A stretch of DNA of 64,000 nucleotides, from assembly GCF_028765345.1 (NCBI RefSeq), contig NZ_JARAJZ010000008.1:162911-226910 (forward strand), in the 5' to 3' direction. This DNA is from Sporolactobacillus sp. CQH2019. Its GTDB lineage: Bacteria > Bacillota > Bacilli > Bacillales > Sporolactobacillaceae. The notes beneath the pieces were generated by a model. It was not told where the DNA came from and did not search any database. It saw only the letters and a program-made list of their open reading frames with translations. The stretch's first letter is position 1. Each line of letters begins with the position of its first letter. Position numbers and translations under genes: made by a program. This document shows, piece by piece, positions 18,281 through 28,152 of the stretch.

Positions 18281-19348
18281 ATGGCCGTACCATCCGGACC
18301 GCTGCGGCTGATGGCGCAAATTTATCGGAAAGTGCTTCCGCAAGTACACGGCGAGCTTGAAAACTGGAAAAAGAAAGCGCGCGCCATTCCGGACCCGGAA
18401 CTGCGCAGACAGGCGCTTGCAAGCCTGCAGACGAAAGCGTTCCACTGTGAAGGCGGCGCTATTTACAGTTTGCTCGCCGGAGAAAAAAGAAGCGAAGTGA
18501 TTTCTTTTATCGTTGCCTACCAGACGATCAGCGATTATCTGGACAATCTGTGCGACAGAAGCGTATCGCTTGATCCCGTGGACTTCCGCAGGCTTCACAG
18601 CGCCATGTTGCACGCGCTGACTCCGGGCACCGGCCCGTCCGATTATTATCAATATCGGGACGTCTCGTCCGACGGCGGTTATCTTCAGGATCTTGTATCG
18701 ACCTGTCAGGGCGTTCTGTCCCGATTGACTGCGCTCGGCGACATTCAGCCGGCACTGCATGAGCTGGCCGGTTTTTATTGCGATCTTCAGGTGCACAAAC
18801 ATGTCGAAAAGGATCAGCGCGTTCCGCGGCTGATCGCCTGGTTTCAGAAGTATAAGAACAGATTTCCTGAAATGAGCTGGTATGAATTTGCTGCCTGCTC
18901 GGGTTCCACCCTCGGCATTTTCTGCATCGTATCCTATGCGGCTGCCCGGGGCCGTGAGATGGGGCAGCTCGTTCAGACGATCAAGAACAGTTATTTTCCA
19001 TGGGTTCAGGGTCTGCATATTTTAATGGATTATTTTGTTGATCAGGAAGAGGATAAACAGGAAGGGGATCTCAACTTCTGCTTTTATTACAACAGTGAGG
19101 AAGAAATGATGGCCCGCTTTAATCATTTTATTGAGGAAGCGGATGCGGCAATTGACGGCATGCCGGACCGGAACTTTCACAAAATGATCAATCGCGGGCT
19201 GCTCGGCATCTATCTCGCAGACAGAAAAGTGGCCAGGCAGCGCAATGTACGGGTTCTGGCCAGAAAATTAATTCGGCGTTCCGGGGGCTGCGGTTTGTTT
19301 TTCTTTGTCAACGGATGGATTTACCGCAGGCTGCGGCAAAGCGTCTGA
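18281..19348 (+). CDS. ytpB: Tetraprenyl-beta-curcumene synthase family protein YtpB
   Basis: A 355-residue DUF2600 protein. In B. subtilis YtpB cyclises a C35 prenyl diphosphate to tetraprenyl-beta-curcumene, the precursor of the sporulene lipids of spores. Asp-rich segments typical of the family are ISDYLDNLCDR (about residue 86) and DYFVDQEEDKQEGD (about residue 250), likely Mg-diphosphate sites. ATG 18281 follows AAAGGAGG. The metK-ytpB adjacency matches B. subtilis. The exact product in this organism is inferred. Confidence 0.9.
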   Translation: MAVPSGPLRLMAQIYRKVLPQVHGELENWKKKARAIPDPELRRQALASLQTKAFHCEGGAIYSLLAGEKRSEVISFIVAYQTISDYLDNLCDRSVSLDPVDFRRLHSAMLHALTPGTGPSDYYQYRDVSSDGGYLQDLVSTCQGVLSRLTALGDIQPALHELAGFYCDLQVHKHVEKDQRVPRLIAWFQKYKNRFPEMSWYEFAACSGSTLGIFCIVSYAAARGREMGQLVQTIKNSYFPWVQGLHILMDYFVDQEEDKQEGDLNFCFYYNSEEEMMARFNHFIEEADAAIDGMPDRNFHKMINRGLLGIYLADRKVARQRNVRVLARKLIRRSGGCGLFFFVNGWIYRRLRQSV

Positions 19349-19360
19349 ACGCAGCAGACC

Positions 19361-19396
19361 AGAAGGCGGGCGCCCTTTCGAGTGCCCGCTTTCTTC
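19361..19396 (+). terminator. Terminator between ytpB and ytqA
   Basis: AAGGCGGGC pairs with GCCCGCTTT around an 11-base loop; CTTCAATTTTT follows. The genes on either side converge. Confidence 0.65.
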
Positions 19397-19413
19397 AATT
19401 TTTCATGCAGCAT

Positions 19414-20388
19414 TCAGTTTTCGGGCGATCGGGCAGCCTGAGGCCGATAATATTTCCCCTGCCAGCTGTCACGTCTCGCCAGCTCGTCGTCGATGGCGTC
19501 AAGCACTTCCCATTTGTTCAGGCTCCACATCGGACCGATCATCAGATCGGCGGGACCGTCCCCGGTGAGTCTGTGAATGATCATGTGCGGCGGCAGGATT
19601 TCCAGCTGGTCGCAGACCAGGTTCACATAAGTATTGAAATCGAGAAACTTCAGCAGACCTTTTTCATACTGCTTGACCATCGCTGTTTTTTTAAGTAGAT
19701 GAAGAAGATGGATTTTAATGCCCTGGATATCGAGCCCTGCAACCGTTCGGGCCGTTTCCATCATCATCTGCGTCGTTTCGCCCGGCAGCCCGTCAATAAT
19801 ATGGACGCAGACCGGAATGCTCTTCCTGCGCAGTTTTTCGACGCCTTCGGCAAAACACTGATAGTCGTGTGCCCGATTGATCAGGCGCCCGGTCCGGTCG
19901 TGGACGGTCTGCAGGCCGAGTTCGACCCATAGAAAGGTGCGGCTGTTCAGTTCCGCCAGATAATCGACGACATCGTCCGGAAGACAGTCCGGACGTGTCG
20001 CGATCGACAATCCGACGCATCCTTTCTGCTTGAGAATGACTTCAAAACGTTCCCTGAGTCTTTCAACCGGCGCATATGTATTGGTAAAGGCCTGAAAAAA
20101 ACCGATATAGCCGGCTGCATGTGTCCACTTTTTCAGCATTCTCGTTTTCACCGTATTGAATTGTGTGATCAGATCGTCACGGCGGTCTCCGGCAAAATCT
20201 CCGGAACCCTTCTGGCTGCAGAACGTGCAGCCGCCGTAGGCTACTTTTCCGTCACGATTCGGGCAGTCGAATCCGCCGTCCAGCGGAATTTTAAAGATTT
20301 TTTCTCCAAATTTGCTTCTGAGATAGGTATTCCAGGAATAATAACGTTTATCCGGGCCGAAAAAATCCGGCCGCTTTGTTTCGGGCAT
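19414..20388 (-). CDS. ytqA: YtqA-type radical SAM protein (TIGR01212 family)
   Basis: A 324-residue radical SAM protein. The 4Fe-4S cluster ligands are in FDCPNRDG and GGCTFC near residues 40-55, the spacing of this family. ATG 20388 gives the start MPETKRPDFFG and has AAAGGGG upstream on the minus strand; the frame also extends to an ATG at 20430. Its function is unknown; relatives lie next to tRNA-modifying methyltransferases. Here it sits between ytpB and leuS. Confidence 0.85.
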   Translation of the reverse strand: MPETKRPDFFGPDKRYYSWNTYLRSKFGEKIFKIPLDGGFDCPNRDGKVAYGGCTFCSQKGSGDFAGDRRDDLITQFNTVKTRMLKKWTHAAGYIGFFQAFTNTYAPVERLRERFEVILKQKGCVGLSIATRPDCLPDDVVDYLAELNSRTFLWVELGLQTVHDRTGRLINRAHDYQCFAEGVEKLRRKSIPVCVHIIDGLPGETTQMMMETARTVAGLDIQGIKIHLLHLLKKTAMVKQYEKGLLKFLDFNTYVNLVCDQLEILPPHMIIHRLTGDGPADLMIGPMWSLNKWEVLDAIDDELARRDSWQGKYYRPQAARSPEN

Positions 20389-20512
20389 ACATGATGGCCC
20401 CTTTCGGCAATCTATCGAAAATTTTAGCATAATTCTGCGTAAACATAACGCGCCGGGGGGTGAAAGGATGATCTCTGTTTAAGAAAAATGATCAAATTCA
20501 ACCTGCCCTGTA

Positions 20513-20541
20513 TTGACACGTTATGACGGATTACATAGAAT
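20513..20541 (+). promoter_or_regulatory. leuS promoter
   Basis: TTGACA at 20513-20518, a 17-bp spacer and TAGAAT at 20536-20541, just upstream of the T-box leader. Confidence 0.75.
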
Positions 20542-20574
20542 GGACTATAAATGAACTATACAGCATGATTATCC

Positions 20575-20850
20575 AAGCGGCGATGAAAAGGAACAGTAAC
20601 TTATAGTAGATACGGAAACAGAGAGCCGGCGTCTGGTGCGAGCCGGTCCGACGAACAAGTGAACTCGCCTTTGAGCTGCGGCGGCATCCTTTGCTGGACG
20701 CCGTCCGCCGAATACCCACGTTAAGGGAATAAGCGGGTGCTGTTCTGCCGGGCGGAGCGGGCACTAATCTGGGTGGTACCGCGGGAATGGAATCATATAG
20801 TCATCAACCTCTCGTCCCTGACATGAAGTTAAGGACGGGGGGTTTTATAT
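20575..20850 (+). promoter_or_regulatory. T-box leader of leuS with leucine (CUC) specifier
   Basis: Stem I carries AGTAACTTATAGTAGA and AGAGAGCCGG. The specifier sits in GTGAACTCGCCTTTGAGCTG, with CTC at 20664-20666, a leucine codon. The T-box sequence TGGGTGGTACCGCGG is at 20770-20784. The terminator is CCTCTCGTCC paired with GGACGGGGGG followed by TTTT (20808-20845). Uncharged tRNA-Leu should stabilise the antiterminator and turn leuS on. Confidence 0.95.
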
Positions 20851-20890
20851 TTTAAACAAAGAAAAGCGTTCAAAAAGGGAGGAATTCGCC

Positions 20891-23320
20891 GTGGCACTTG
20901 CTTTCGATCATCGGAAAATCGAAGCGAAATGGCAAAAATATTGGGAGGATCATCATACTTTCAAAACAAATGATGACTCGGATAAACCAAAATATTATGT
21001 TCTGGACATGTTCCCCTATCCTTCCGGGAAGGGCCTTCATGTCGGGCACCCGGAGGGCTATACGGCAACGGATATTCTTGCACGGATGAAACGGATGCAG
21101 GGATTTGAAGTCCTTCATCCGATAGGATGGGATGCGTTCGGACTTCCGGCAGAACAGTATGCGCTGGATACGGGACATGATCCTGCACAGTTTACCGCAC
21201 AAAATATACAGACCTTCAAGCGCCAGATCAAATCGCTCGGTTTCTCGTACGACTGGGACCGGGAAATCAATACAACGGATCCGGATTATTACAGATGGAC
21301 GCAGTGGATTTTTCTCCAGCTTTATAAGAAGGGCCTGGCCTATATGGCAGAAGTACCGGTCAACTGGTGCCCGGCGCTCGGAACCGTGCTGGCGAATGAA
21401 GAGGTGATTGACGGCAAGAGCGAGCGCGGCGGTTTTCCGGTTGTCCGCAAACCGATGAAACAGTGGATGCTGAGGATTACGGCCTATGCCGACCGGCTGC
21501 TGAATGATCTCAATGATCTGGACTGGCCGGAGAGTATTAAGGAAATGCAGCGCAACTGGATCGGACGCTCCGAAGGCGCCGAAGTCGTTTTTCCGGTTGA
21601 CGGCCACCCCGGGAAATCGGTGACGGTCTTTACAACGCGGCCGGACACGCTGTTCGGTGCGACATACATGGTGCTTGCGCCGGAGCATGGACTGGTTGAT
21701 GAAATTGTGACGGCAGAGCAGCGGAGCGCTGTTAATGCCTACCGCGATGAAGTGGCTGCCAAAAGCGATCTGGAACGGACGGATCTGGCGAAGACGAAAA
21801 CCGGCGCTTTTACCGGCGCCTATGCCGTCAACCCGGTAAACGGCCGGAAGGTCCCTATATGGATCGCCGATTATGTGCTGATCACTTATGGATCCGGTGC
21901 CATCATGGCCGTTCCGGGGCATGACGAACGCGACTATGAATTTGCACGGAAATTCAGCCTTCCGATTATTGAAGTGGTTGCCGGCGGCGATCTGTCGAAG
22001 GGCGCCTTTACCGGCGACGGCCCGCACGTGAACTCGGATTTTCTGGATGGACTGGGCAAAAAAGAAGCCATTGCGAAAATGATCGACTGGCTGGAGAATC
22101 GCCGCGCCGGGAAACGCAAAGTGACCTACCGGCTGCGCGACTGGCTGTTCAGCCGCCAGCGCTATTGGGGCGAACCGCTTCCGATTATCCATATGGAGGA
22201 CGGATCGATGAAGCCGGTGCCTGAGGAGGAACTGCCGCTCCGGCTGCCGAAAGCGAAAAATATCAAACCTTCGGGAACGGGTGAATCGCCGCTCGCCAAT
22301 GAGACGGACTGGGTCAATGTCATTGATCCGGAAACCGGTATGAGAGGGCGCCGGGAAACCAATACGATGCCGCAGTGGGCCGGCAGCAGCTGGTATTTCC
22401 TCCGGTATGTAGATCCGCGCAATAAAAAGCAGCTGGCCGATCCGGAGAAGCTGAAAAAATGGATGCCGGTCGATCTTTATGTCGGCGGCGCGGAGCATGC
22501 GGTACTGCACCTTCTGTATGCCCGCTTCTGGCACAAGGCCCTGTATGATCTCGGTATCGTGCCGACGAAGGAACCTTTCCAAAAGCTGGTTAATCAAGGG
22601 ATGATTCTCGGAAGCAATCATGAAAAGATGAGTAAATCCAAGGGAAATGTTGTCAATCCGGACGAGATTGTGGCTTCCCACGGCGCGGATACGCTTCGTC
22701 TCTACGAAATGTTCATGGGGCCGATCGACGCGGCGGTTGCCTGGTCGGAAAAAGGAATCGACGGCTCGCGCCGGTTCCTTGACCGGATCTGGCGGCTGTT
22801 TGTCGGTACAAACGGCAGGCTTTCGGAAACAGTATCTGAAACAGCCGTTCCCGATGCCGGATTTGAGAAGATTTATCATCAAACGGTTAAGAAAGTGACC
22901 GAAGACTATGAATCCATGCATTTCAACACGGCCATTGCCCAGCTCATGACTTTTATTAATGAAGCTTACAAACAGGAGCAGATTCCGCAAACGATGGCCG
23001 AGGGCTTTGTCCAGATGCTTTCTCCGGTTGCACCGCACATAGGCGAAGAAATCTGGTCGCTGCTCGGCCATGATCAATCCGTTGAAAAATCGCTGTGGCC
23101 GAAATACGATGTCCGCAAACTTGCCGAAAAACAAATTGAGATCATTGTGCAGATTAACGGGAAAATCCGCGCCAGACTGACCGTTGATAAAGGAACTTCA
23201 AAAGAGGCGCTTGAAGAAAAAGCGATGCGTGAAGCGGCGATCATCCGCCGCCTGGAAGGGAAAACGGTAAAGAAAGTTGTTGCCGTTCCCAATAAGCTCG
23301 TTAATATTGTTGTCCGGTAA
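20891..23320 (+). CDS. leuS: Leucyl-tRNA synthetase
   Basis: Class Ia synthetase that charges tRNA-Leu; 809 residues, the bacterial norm. The HIGH-type motif is LHVGHPEGY (near residue 43) and the KMSKS motif is KMSKSKGN (Lys about 579). The CP1 editing domain contains [12 protein letters not shown]. The start is GTG 20891, 5 bases after GGGAGGAATT. It is preceded by a T-box with a leucine specifier, which independently supports the assignment. Confidence 0.98.
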   Translation: MALAFDHRKIEAKWQKYWEDHHTFKTNDDSDKPKYYVLDMFPYPSGKGLHVGHPEGYTATDILARMKRMQGFEVLHPIGWDAFGLPAEQYALDTGHDPAQFTAQNIQTFKRQIKSLGFSYDWDREINTTDPDYYRWTQWIFLQLYKKGLAYMAEVPVNWCPALGTVLANEEVIDGKSERGGFPVVRKPMKQWMLRITAYADRLLNDLNDLDWPESIKEMQRNWIGRSEGAEVVFPVDGHPGKSVTVFTTRPDTLFGATYMVLAPEHGLVDEIVTAEQRSAVNAYRDEVAAKSDLERTDLAKTKTGAFTGAYAVNPVNGRKVPIWIADYVLITYGSGAIMAVPGHDERDYEFARKFSLPIIEVVAGGDLSKGAFTGDGPHVNSDFLDGLGKKEAIAKMIDWLENRRAGKRKVTYRLRDWLFSRQRYWGEPLPIIHMEDGSMKPVPEEELPLRLPKAKNIKPSGTGESPLANETDWVNVIDPETGMRGRRETNTMPQWAGSSWYFLRYVDPRNKKQLADPEKLKKWMPVDLYVGGAEHAVLHLLYARFWHKALYDLGIVPTKEPFQKLVNQGMILGSNHEKMSKSKGNVVNPDEIVASHGADTLRLYEMFMGPIDAAVAWSEKGIDGSRRFLDRIWRLFVGTNGRLSETVSETAVPDAGFEKIYHQTVKKVTEDYESMHFNTAIAQLMTFINEAYKQEQIPQTMAEGFVQMLSPVAPHIGEEIWSLLGHDQSVEKSLWPKYDVRKLAEKQIEIIVQINGKIRARLTVDKGTSKEALEEKAMREAAIIRRLEGKTVKKVVAVPNKLVNIVVR

Positions 23321-23622
23321 TGATGTACAGAGCCGGAAGGAAGGATCCGAAAAGATATAAGACAAAGGTGACAATCCGTTTGTTCGCTGCGTCATCAGTG
23401 GCGCGGTGTTTTTTTTTGGCTGCAGTTCGGGCGGCGGAAGAAAACAATCCGCGGTAAAGCCCGGCTTCCTTTATCTGTCTTTGTCTTTTAAGAATAGCCG
23501 CATAGCGGTAAAATCTTTTAAAAAATGACTTATCTTTTTTATCGAAAAGAAAATTAATGTGGTAAAATACAAAAGGACCGCGGGCGGACAGGCCCGAGTA
23601 TACGGCTCCGGGAGCGAATGTA

Positions 23623-25239
23623 ATGGCCACTTCAAAAATAATCAGGGGGACGATGATTCTTGCCGTCGCCGCCTTCATTTCTAAATTTCTGGGTATTCTC
23701 TTCTTTATTCCCTACCAGGCAATGACCGGTTACGAAGGTACTTTTCTTTATCAGTTTGCTTACACGCCTTACGCAATTATTTTGAGCATCTCGACGATGG
23801 GACTGCCGCTTGCCGTGGCGAAATTTGTCTCGAAATACAATGCGCTCGGCGATTATGAGACAGGAAGGCGCCTGTTCAGATCCGGCATTTTGCTGATGTC
23901 GGTGACAGGCATTCTCGGATTCCTTTTTCTCTTTCTCGGCTCTCCGTGGATCGCCGATTTGTACGGCGTCGGCAAAGCGGATGTCAGCAATGTCGTGCTG
24001 GTTATGCGTGTCGTCAGTATCGCAATTATTATCGTTCCGGTGATGAGCCTGCTGCGCGGCTATTTTCAGGGTTTTGAATCCATGGGGCCGACGGCGGCCT
24101 CACAGGTTGCCGAGCAAATTGTCCGGGTAGCGTTTATACTGATCAGCGCATTCATTGTGATGGATGTCCTGCACGGCTCGGCCGTGACGGCCGCCGCCCT
24201 GGCCACTTTTGCCGCGTTCGTCGGCGCTGTTGCCGGCCTTTATGTTGTGATGCGTTATTGGGTCGTCAGGCGGCCTGATGCACAGAAAAATGGTGTGATC
24301 AGAAAGCGGAGAACCCGTGTCTCTCTCCTGTCGATGTATAAAGAACTGACAGCCTATGCTGTTCCTTTCGTTGCCGTCGGCATTGCCCTGCAGCTTTATC
24401 AGGCGATTGATCAGGCAATGGTCTTTCATTATCTCCGCTACAGCGCAAGTATGCTGAAAATCATCGTTCCTGATCTGACGATGAATGATCAAAAGTTCGT
24501 GATGATTCCGGACACGCTGGCGACGTCGCTGGCGGCCAGCGTCGTCCCGGCCATGATCGTTTCCTATGCCCGGCACGATCTGGAAGATGTCAATCAGAAA
24601 ATTACACAGGCGCTGCAGCTTGTTTTGTTTCTGACGGTTCCCGCCGTTGCCGGCCTTTCGATTCTCGGCTACACCGTTCACGGATTGCTGATTGATATCA
24701 CGTCCCCCGGCCTGGAGATCGGCGGCCGCATCCTGCGCTGGTATGCGCCGAGCGCGCTGTTTTTTTCTCTTTTCGAAGTCACAGCCTCCATCCTTCAGGG
24801 AATCAATCATCAGCGTACGACGCTGATCAGCCTCGTCGCCGGCGTTATTGTAAAGCTGCTTCTTAATCCGGTTTGTATGCTGCTGTTCGGCATGATCGGT
24901 CCGATCATTGCCACCGATATCGGTTATACTTTGTCGATTGCCATCAACATCGTTTCGATCAGACGGGCAACCGGCTACCGTTTTTCGATGATTGCCCGGC
25001 AGCTGGCGCATATCATGGCCTACACCGTCATCATGCTGCTGAGTATTTCTCTGATTTTCAAGCTTTTTGGCGGAGGGTCACCGGCGAGCAGGGGCTCTGC
25101 GGCATTTGTGCTGTTTGTAAGCATTGTTGTCGGCTCTCTCATCTATCTTGCACTGGCAAAATGGACGGGACTGCTGAGAAAAGTCATAGGCAAATCCCGC
25201 CCGATCCTGCCTCTAAATAAAACAAAGAGGATCCGGTAG
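23623..25239 (+). CDS. ytgP: YtgP/MurJ-type lipid II flippase (MOP superfamily)
   Basis: A 538-residue polytopic membrane protein with about 14 hydrophobic segments, starting with SKIIRGTMILAVAAFISKF. It belongs to the MurJ/SpoVB branch of the MOP superfamily. The next-to-leuS position and the FFIPYQAMTG start match B. subtilis YtgP (MurJ), which moves lipid II across the membrane for peptidoglycan synthesis. SpoVB, a paralogue used for the spore cortex, is the main alternative. The 300 bp before it contain no gene, only a weak hairpin with nine T near 23412. Confidence 0.85.
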   Translation: MATSKIIRGTMILAVAAFISKFLGILFFIPYQAMTGYEGTFLYQFAYTPYAIILSISTMGLPLAVAKFVSKYNALGDYETGRRLFRSGILLMSVTGILGFLFLFLGSPWIADLYGVGKADVSNVVLVMRVVSIAIIIVPVMSLLRGYFQGFESMGPTAASQVAEQIVRVAFILISAFIVMDVLHGSAVTAAALATFAAFVGAVAGLYVVMRYWVVRRPDAQKNGVIRKRRTRVSLLSMYKELTAYAVPFVAVGIALQLYQAIDQAMVFHYLRYSASMLKIIVPDLTMNDQKFVMIPDTLATSLAASVVPAMIVSYARHDLEDVNQKITQALQLVLFLTVPAVAGLSILGYTVHGLLIDITSPGLEIGGRILRWYAPSALFFSLFEVTASILQGINHQRTTLISLVAGVIVKLLLNPVCMLLFGMIGPIIATDIGYTLSIAINIVSIRRATGYRFSMIARQLAHIMAYTVIMLLSISLIFKLFGGGSPASRGSAAFVLFVSIVVGSLIYLALAKWTGLLRKVIGKSRPILPLNKTKRIR

Positions 25240-25264
25240 GCCGTGCTTCCCGGATCCTCTTTGC
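25224..25264. terminator. Bidirectional terminator after ytgP
   Basis: AAAGAGGATCCGG pairs perfectly with CCGGATCCTCTTT. It overlaps the end of ytgP (stop 25239) and faces the convergent gene at 25303. Confidence 0.85.
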
Positions 25265-25302
25265 ATTGAATCGGCAATTTCTTTCGGGCACCGGAACGTA
25301 TT

Positions 25303-25725
25303 TTATCTGGGTATTCCGCCGGGCGGAATCGGAAGCCCGATCCTTCTTTCCAGCAGGCGCACTCGTCTGTCCATCCGCTCGAGCTCGCGTTCAAGCCGAT
25401 CCTGCCTTCTCTCGAGAGAAATCAGCCTGCGCTCAAGCCGGCTGCCTCCGCCTGTCTGAACCGGCTGGTCGGGCATTCTGCTTCCTCCGCTTGTCATCGG
25501 ATCGTACCACTCAAAGCTGTTTTCCGTAAAAGATGCGGCCGTTTCACTTGTGTAAGGGTAAGGAAAAGGAGTTTCCGCGGGGCCGCCGGCCTGCTGTTCG
25601 GCAGACAGCGGCCGGGACGGGAAATAAAACCTGTCGTGCGGCTTCGGAACGTCTCCGGACGAAGCAGAATCATAGAAAAAAGGAGCGCCTGCGGACAGGG
25701 ATCCGTTGCCATCGTTGTAAGTCAT
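25303..25725 (-). CDS. Hypothetical protein with Tyr/Pro-rich N half and coiled-coil end
   Basis: A 140-residue protein I do not recognise. The first 95 residues are low in hydrophobics and rich in Ser, Pro, Tyr and Phe (FYFPSRPLSAEQ, PFPYPYTSETA). Residues about 97-130 are a highly charged coiled coil with heptad Leu (LERRLISLERRQDRLERE). The last residues are IGLPIPPGGIPR. ATG 25725 has CCAGGGAGG on the minus strand. Composition resembles small spore-coat or coat-associated proteins of Bacilli, but that is a guess. Confidence 0.65.
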   Translation of the reverse strand: MTYNDGNGSLSAGAPFFYDSASSGDVPKPHDRFYFPSRPLSAEQQAGGPAETPFPYPYTSETAASFTENSFEWYDPMTSGGSRMPDQPVQTGGGSRLERRLISLERRQDRLERELERMDRRVRLLERRIGLPIPPGGIPR

Positions 25726-25849
25726 GAGTGAAAGCCTCCCTGGTCATTGGTTTTTTGCCTGACTTAATAAACAGTCTATGACACAGAAAGCCGATAAGGG
25801 GCTGTCCGCGGAAAAATAAATCGGGGCATGTTTCCTTTATATTATTATA

Positions 25850-25990
25850 GATAGGAGGAAGAAAAATTTTTGAGAAGGATGGGCAGCCGAACAGAAGCAC
25901 CGTGTCGCGCGGCTTGTCCGGCATGAGGCCGTTCCGGTCCCCGCAACGGTACCTTCGTCTGCGTCGGAGATTTGAATAAAGCCGGGTTTT
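25850..25990 (+). repeat. Dispersed intergenic element, copy A
   Basis: The core at 25891-25944 is about 81% identical by eye to 32831-32883 (44 of 54 aligned positions). Both copies are preceded by an AT-rich stretch with GAAAAATTTTT or similar and contain CGGCATGAGGC. An internal stem, CCGT/GCGG here and GCCGC/GCGGC in copy B, keeps pairing despite sequence changes. It lies between two minus-strand genes. It may be a small structured RNA or a repeat element; I cannot name it. Confidence 0.55.
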
Positions 25991-26428
25991 CTAATCTTCC
26001 GGCAGAAGCGTGTGTTCATCGTACCAGCGAAGCTGTTTTCCGATGCTCATCCCCTCAAGAGGGACGATAAAATCAATGCCGAGCCGGTTGAGCTCCGGTT
26101 CAAGGTAATTGCGGTAAATCCTGCCCCCATGCAGGTAAAGAGAGACCGATTTCAGATTTTCAAGATCGTTCAGCATGGCGATGACCCGTTTGCCCCAGGC
26201 GACTTTCTGGTATTGGGGGAAGGTCCGGATCGAGATATCGTAAGGTTCCATGATTTTATCGGGGAGCAGCAGGCCGTCCCTGGCATTGTAAAAGTAAAAA
26301 CGATCGTAAGTCTGCCTCGCGTAACGAAGTGATTTAATGAATAGCGGACTTTTATAGAAATCGGTGACCGGGGCGGGGCCGTGTGCTTTCTTTCTTGCTG
26401 TTGCCAAAAGGCCGATCTTTTTTTTCAT
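25991..26428 (-). CDS. DUF6884-type protein of unknown function
   Basis: A 145-residue protein with GLLATARKKAHGPAPVTDFY, SPLFIKSLRYAR and the segment YNARDGLLLPD. These match a family typically annotated DUF6884, distantly like YaaA-type proteins. The start is ATG 26428, with GGGAGAG 8 bases upstream; TTG 26431 is also in frame. Function is unknown. Confidence 0.7.
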   Translation of the reverse strand: MKKKIGLLATARKKAHGPAPVTDFYKSPLFIKSLRYARQTYDRFYFYNARDGLLLPDKIMEPYDISIRTFPQYQKVAWGKRVIAMLNDLENLKSVSLYLHGGRIYRNYLEPELNRLGIDFIVPLEGMSIGKQLRWYDEHTLLPED

Positions 26429-26663
26429 CAACTCTACTCTCCCTTGACAGCGCGCTGCAATTTGTTTCTGAAATTATTATACATGAATGAGCGCTGCCCG
26501 TCTTTTGTAAGCCGTTCGTGAATCCGGGGACAAGGCGGAAGAATTTTTGCTGAAAAAGAAACGGAGAGAGGTGATTCCCGATAACGGTGCGGAAAGGGGA
26601 AGCGGGGGAAAAGTGCCTATCGCGGCCGTGCGCGCCAACAAAAAAAGAACCGCCGGAAGCAGT

Positions 26664-26882
26664 TCAGGAAACTCTTACTTTTTTATTTGTCACTGTCCAG
26701 TGGCCTCTTCTCGGACTCCTGACCAAATTATTATAGGTTAAAATATTCAAGTCTCTCTGCATAGTTCTCTGTGTCATGTCAAATTCTTCAACCAGCTCTT
26801 TCGTCGTGACGGTTCCCTGCTTGCGAATAAATAAATAAACAGACCTAACGCGATTTAGCATTCGATCAGTTGAAGGACTCAA
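26664..26882 (-). CDS. ytzE: YtzE-like DeoR-type helix-turn-helix protein
   Basis: A 72-residue protein that is only a DeoR-type winged helix: TVTTKELVEEFDMTQRTMQR is the HTH, followed by DLNILTYNNLV. It lacks any effector domain and matches B. subtilis YtzE in length and sequence plan. The start is TTG 26882 after GGGAGTGG. Targets are unknown. Confidence 0.85.
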   Translation of the reverse strand: MSPSTDRMLNRVRSVYLFIRKQGTVTTKELVEEFDMTQRTMQRDLNILTYNNLVRSPRRGHWTVTNKKVRVS

Positions 26883-27137
26883 GAAACCACTCCCTATTTT
26901 TTTATCAATAAAAAGATACGTCTCTTACTGACAGGAAATACTCAACCTTCTGAAAATACGGAAGAGTTTTCCGGATAGGTGCAAAACAGTTCTGAGTGAA
27001 GGAAAACACTTTTCAAAGGGTCCCCTCTTGACATTTTTAATATAACTCTTTTTTAATAAATGTCAAATGCTTTATTAGACTTTTTCGTGAATTAGATTTA
27101 ATTTTTGAGAGCTGTTCAGACAGCGTTTTCAGAAAAA
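26883..27137. other. AT-rich gap between ytzE and cysK
   Basis: About 250 bp with no gene. The stretch 27020-27110 is very AT-rich. It should carry the ytzE promoter on the minus strand; no consensus pair stands out. Confidence 0.35.
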
Positions 27138-27178
27138 AGCAGCAGTTCCCGATGGCTTTCATCGGAAACTGCTGCTGA
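27133..27178 (-). terminator. Terminator of the cysK paralogue
   Basis: AGCAGCAGTTCCCGATG pairs with CATCGGAAACTGCTGCT (one mismatch). Six A precede it on the plus strand, giving a T run on the minus strand. Confidence 0.85.
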
Positions 27179-27210
27179 TCAGCCTTGTCCCTTATTCAGT
27201 ATTCAGCTAT

Positions 27211-28152
27211 TCAACGGGAAAAGATATCCCCCGAAAGGTAGCGTTCACCCGTGTCATTGATCATACAGACGACGAGATCACTCGGTTTGAACCGTTTGGC
27301 GACCTGAAGAGCGACATAGACGGAGGCGCCGGACGACGGTCCGCAGAGAATGCCTTCCTCCCGTGCCAGCCGGCGGGTGATTTCATAAGCATCCTCATCC
27401 GTTACCTGGATAATTTCATCGATCAGAGAGAGATCGAGAGTTTTCGGAATAAAGCCCGGGCTGGTCCCGACGATTTTATGACGGCCGGGTTTGCCTCCGG
27501 AATAGACAGGCGATCCGGCCGGTTCGCAGATATGGACCGTTACGTCCGGAAATTTCTCTTTTAATGTTCTGCCTGTCCCCGTAACGGTTCCGCCCGTTCC
27601 GGCTGTTCCCACGAATGCTTTCAGCGGCATTCCGAGTGCTTCAACGTCGCGGATAATTTCAGGGGCGGTTGTCTTGCTGTGAGCTTCCGGATTGGCCGGA
27701 TTATCGAACTGCATCGGCATAAAGCTGTTCGGTACGGTTTGAGCAAGTTCTTCGGCTTTTTTGATCGCACCGGGCATTTTGTCTTTGCCGGGAGTCAGGA
27801 CAATCTGGGCTCCGAATGCTTTCAGCAGGTTGATCCGCTCCGGCGTCATGGTATCCGGCATGACGATGACGGCCTTATAACCGCGGGCCACCGCGTTCAT
27901 CGCTAGTCCGATTCCCATATTGCCCGATGTCGGTTCGATAATGGTGGCTCCCTTTTTTAATTTTCCTTCCCGCTCGGCGCTCAGAATCATATTCAGGGCG
28001 GCTCGGTCTTTTACACTCTTGGTCGGGTTGAAGTATTCCAGTTTGGCGTAGATTGACGCGCCGTTGGGGTCGGGCAGCCTGTTGAGCCGGACCATCGGCG
28101 TATTTCCGACAAGATCGCTTACTAAATTCACAATTTTCATCATAATATGCAT
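27211..28152 (-). CDS. Cysteine synthase family protein (YtkP-like)
   Basis: A 313-residue PLP enzyme of the O-acetylserine sulfhydrylase family. The PLP lysine is in NPTKSVKDRAA, and the phosphate-binding loop is GTAGTGGTVTG. The substrate loop is EPTSGNMGIG. B. subtilis has a cysK paralogue, YtkP, beside ytlP-ytlQ, the same neighbourhood as here, so this may be that paralogue rather than the main CysK. The start could be ATG 28152, 28143 or 28140. Confidence 0.85.
   Translation of the reverse strand: MHIMMKIVNLVSDLVGNTPMVRLNRLPDPNGASIYAKLEYFNPTKSVKDRAALNMILSAEREGKLKKGATIIEPTSGNMGIGLAMNAVARGYKAVIVMPDTMTPERINLLKAFGAQIVLTPGKDKMPGAIKKAEELAQTVPNSFMPMQFDNPANPEAHSKTTAPEIIRDVEALGMPLKAFVGTAGTGGTVTGTGRTLKEKFPDVTVHICEPAGSPVYSGGKPGRHKIVGTSPGFIPKTLDLSLIDEIIQVTDEDAYEITRRLAREEGILCGPSSGASVYVALQVAKRFKPSDLVVCMINDTGERYLSGDIFSR

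Noticed and set aside
20870-23134. A 754-codon reading frame on the strand opposite leuS
   Set aside because: It is a mirror of leuS codon usage. It has no ribosome site and no recognisable domain, while leuS is certain.
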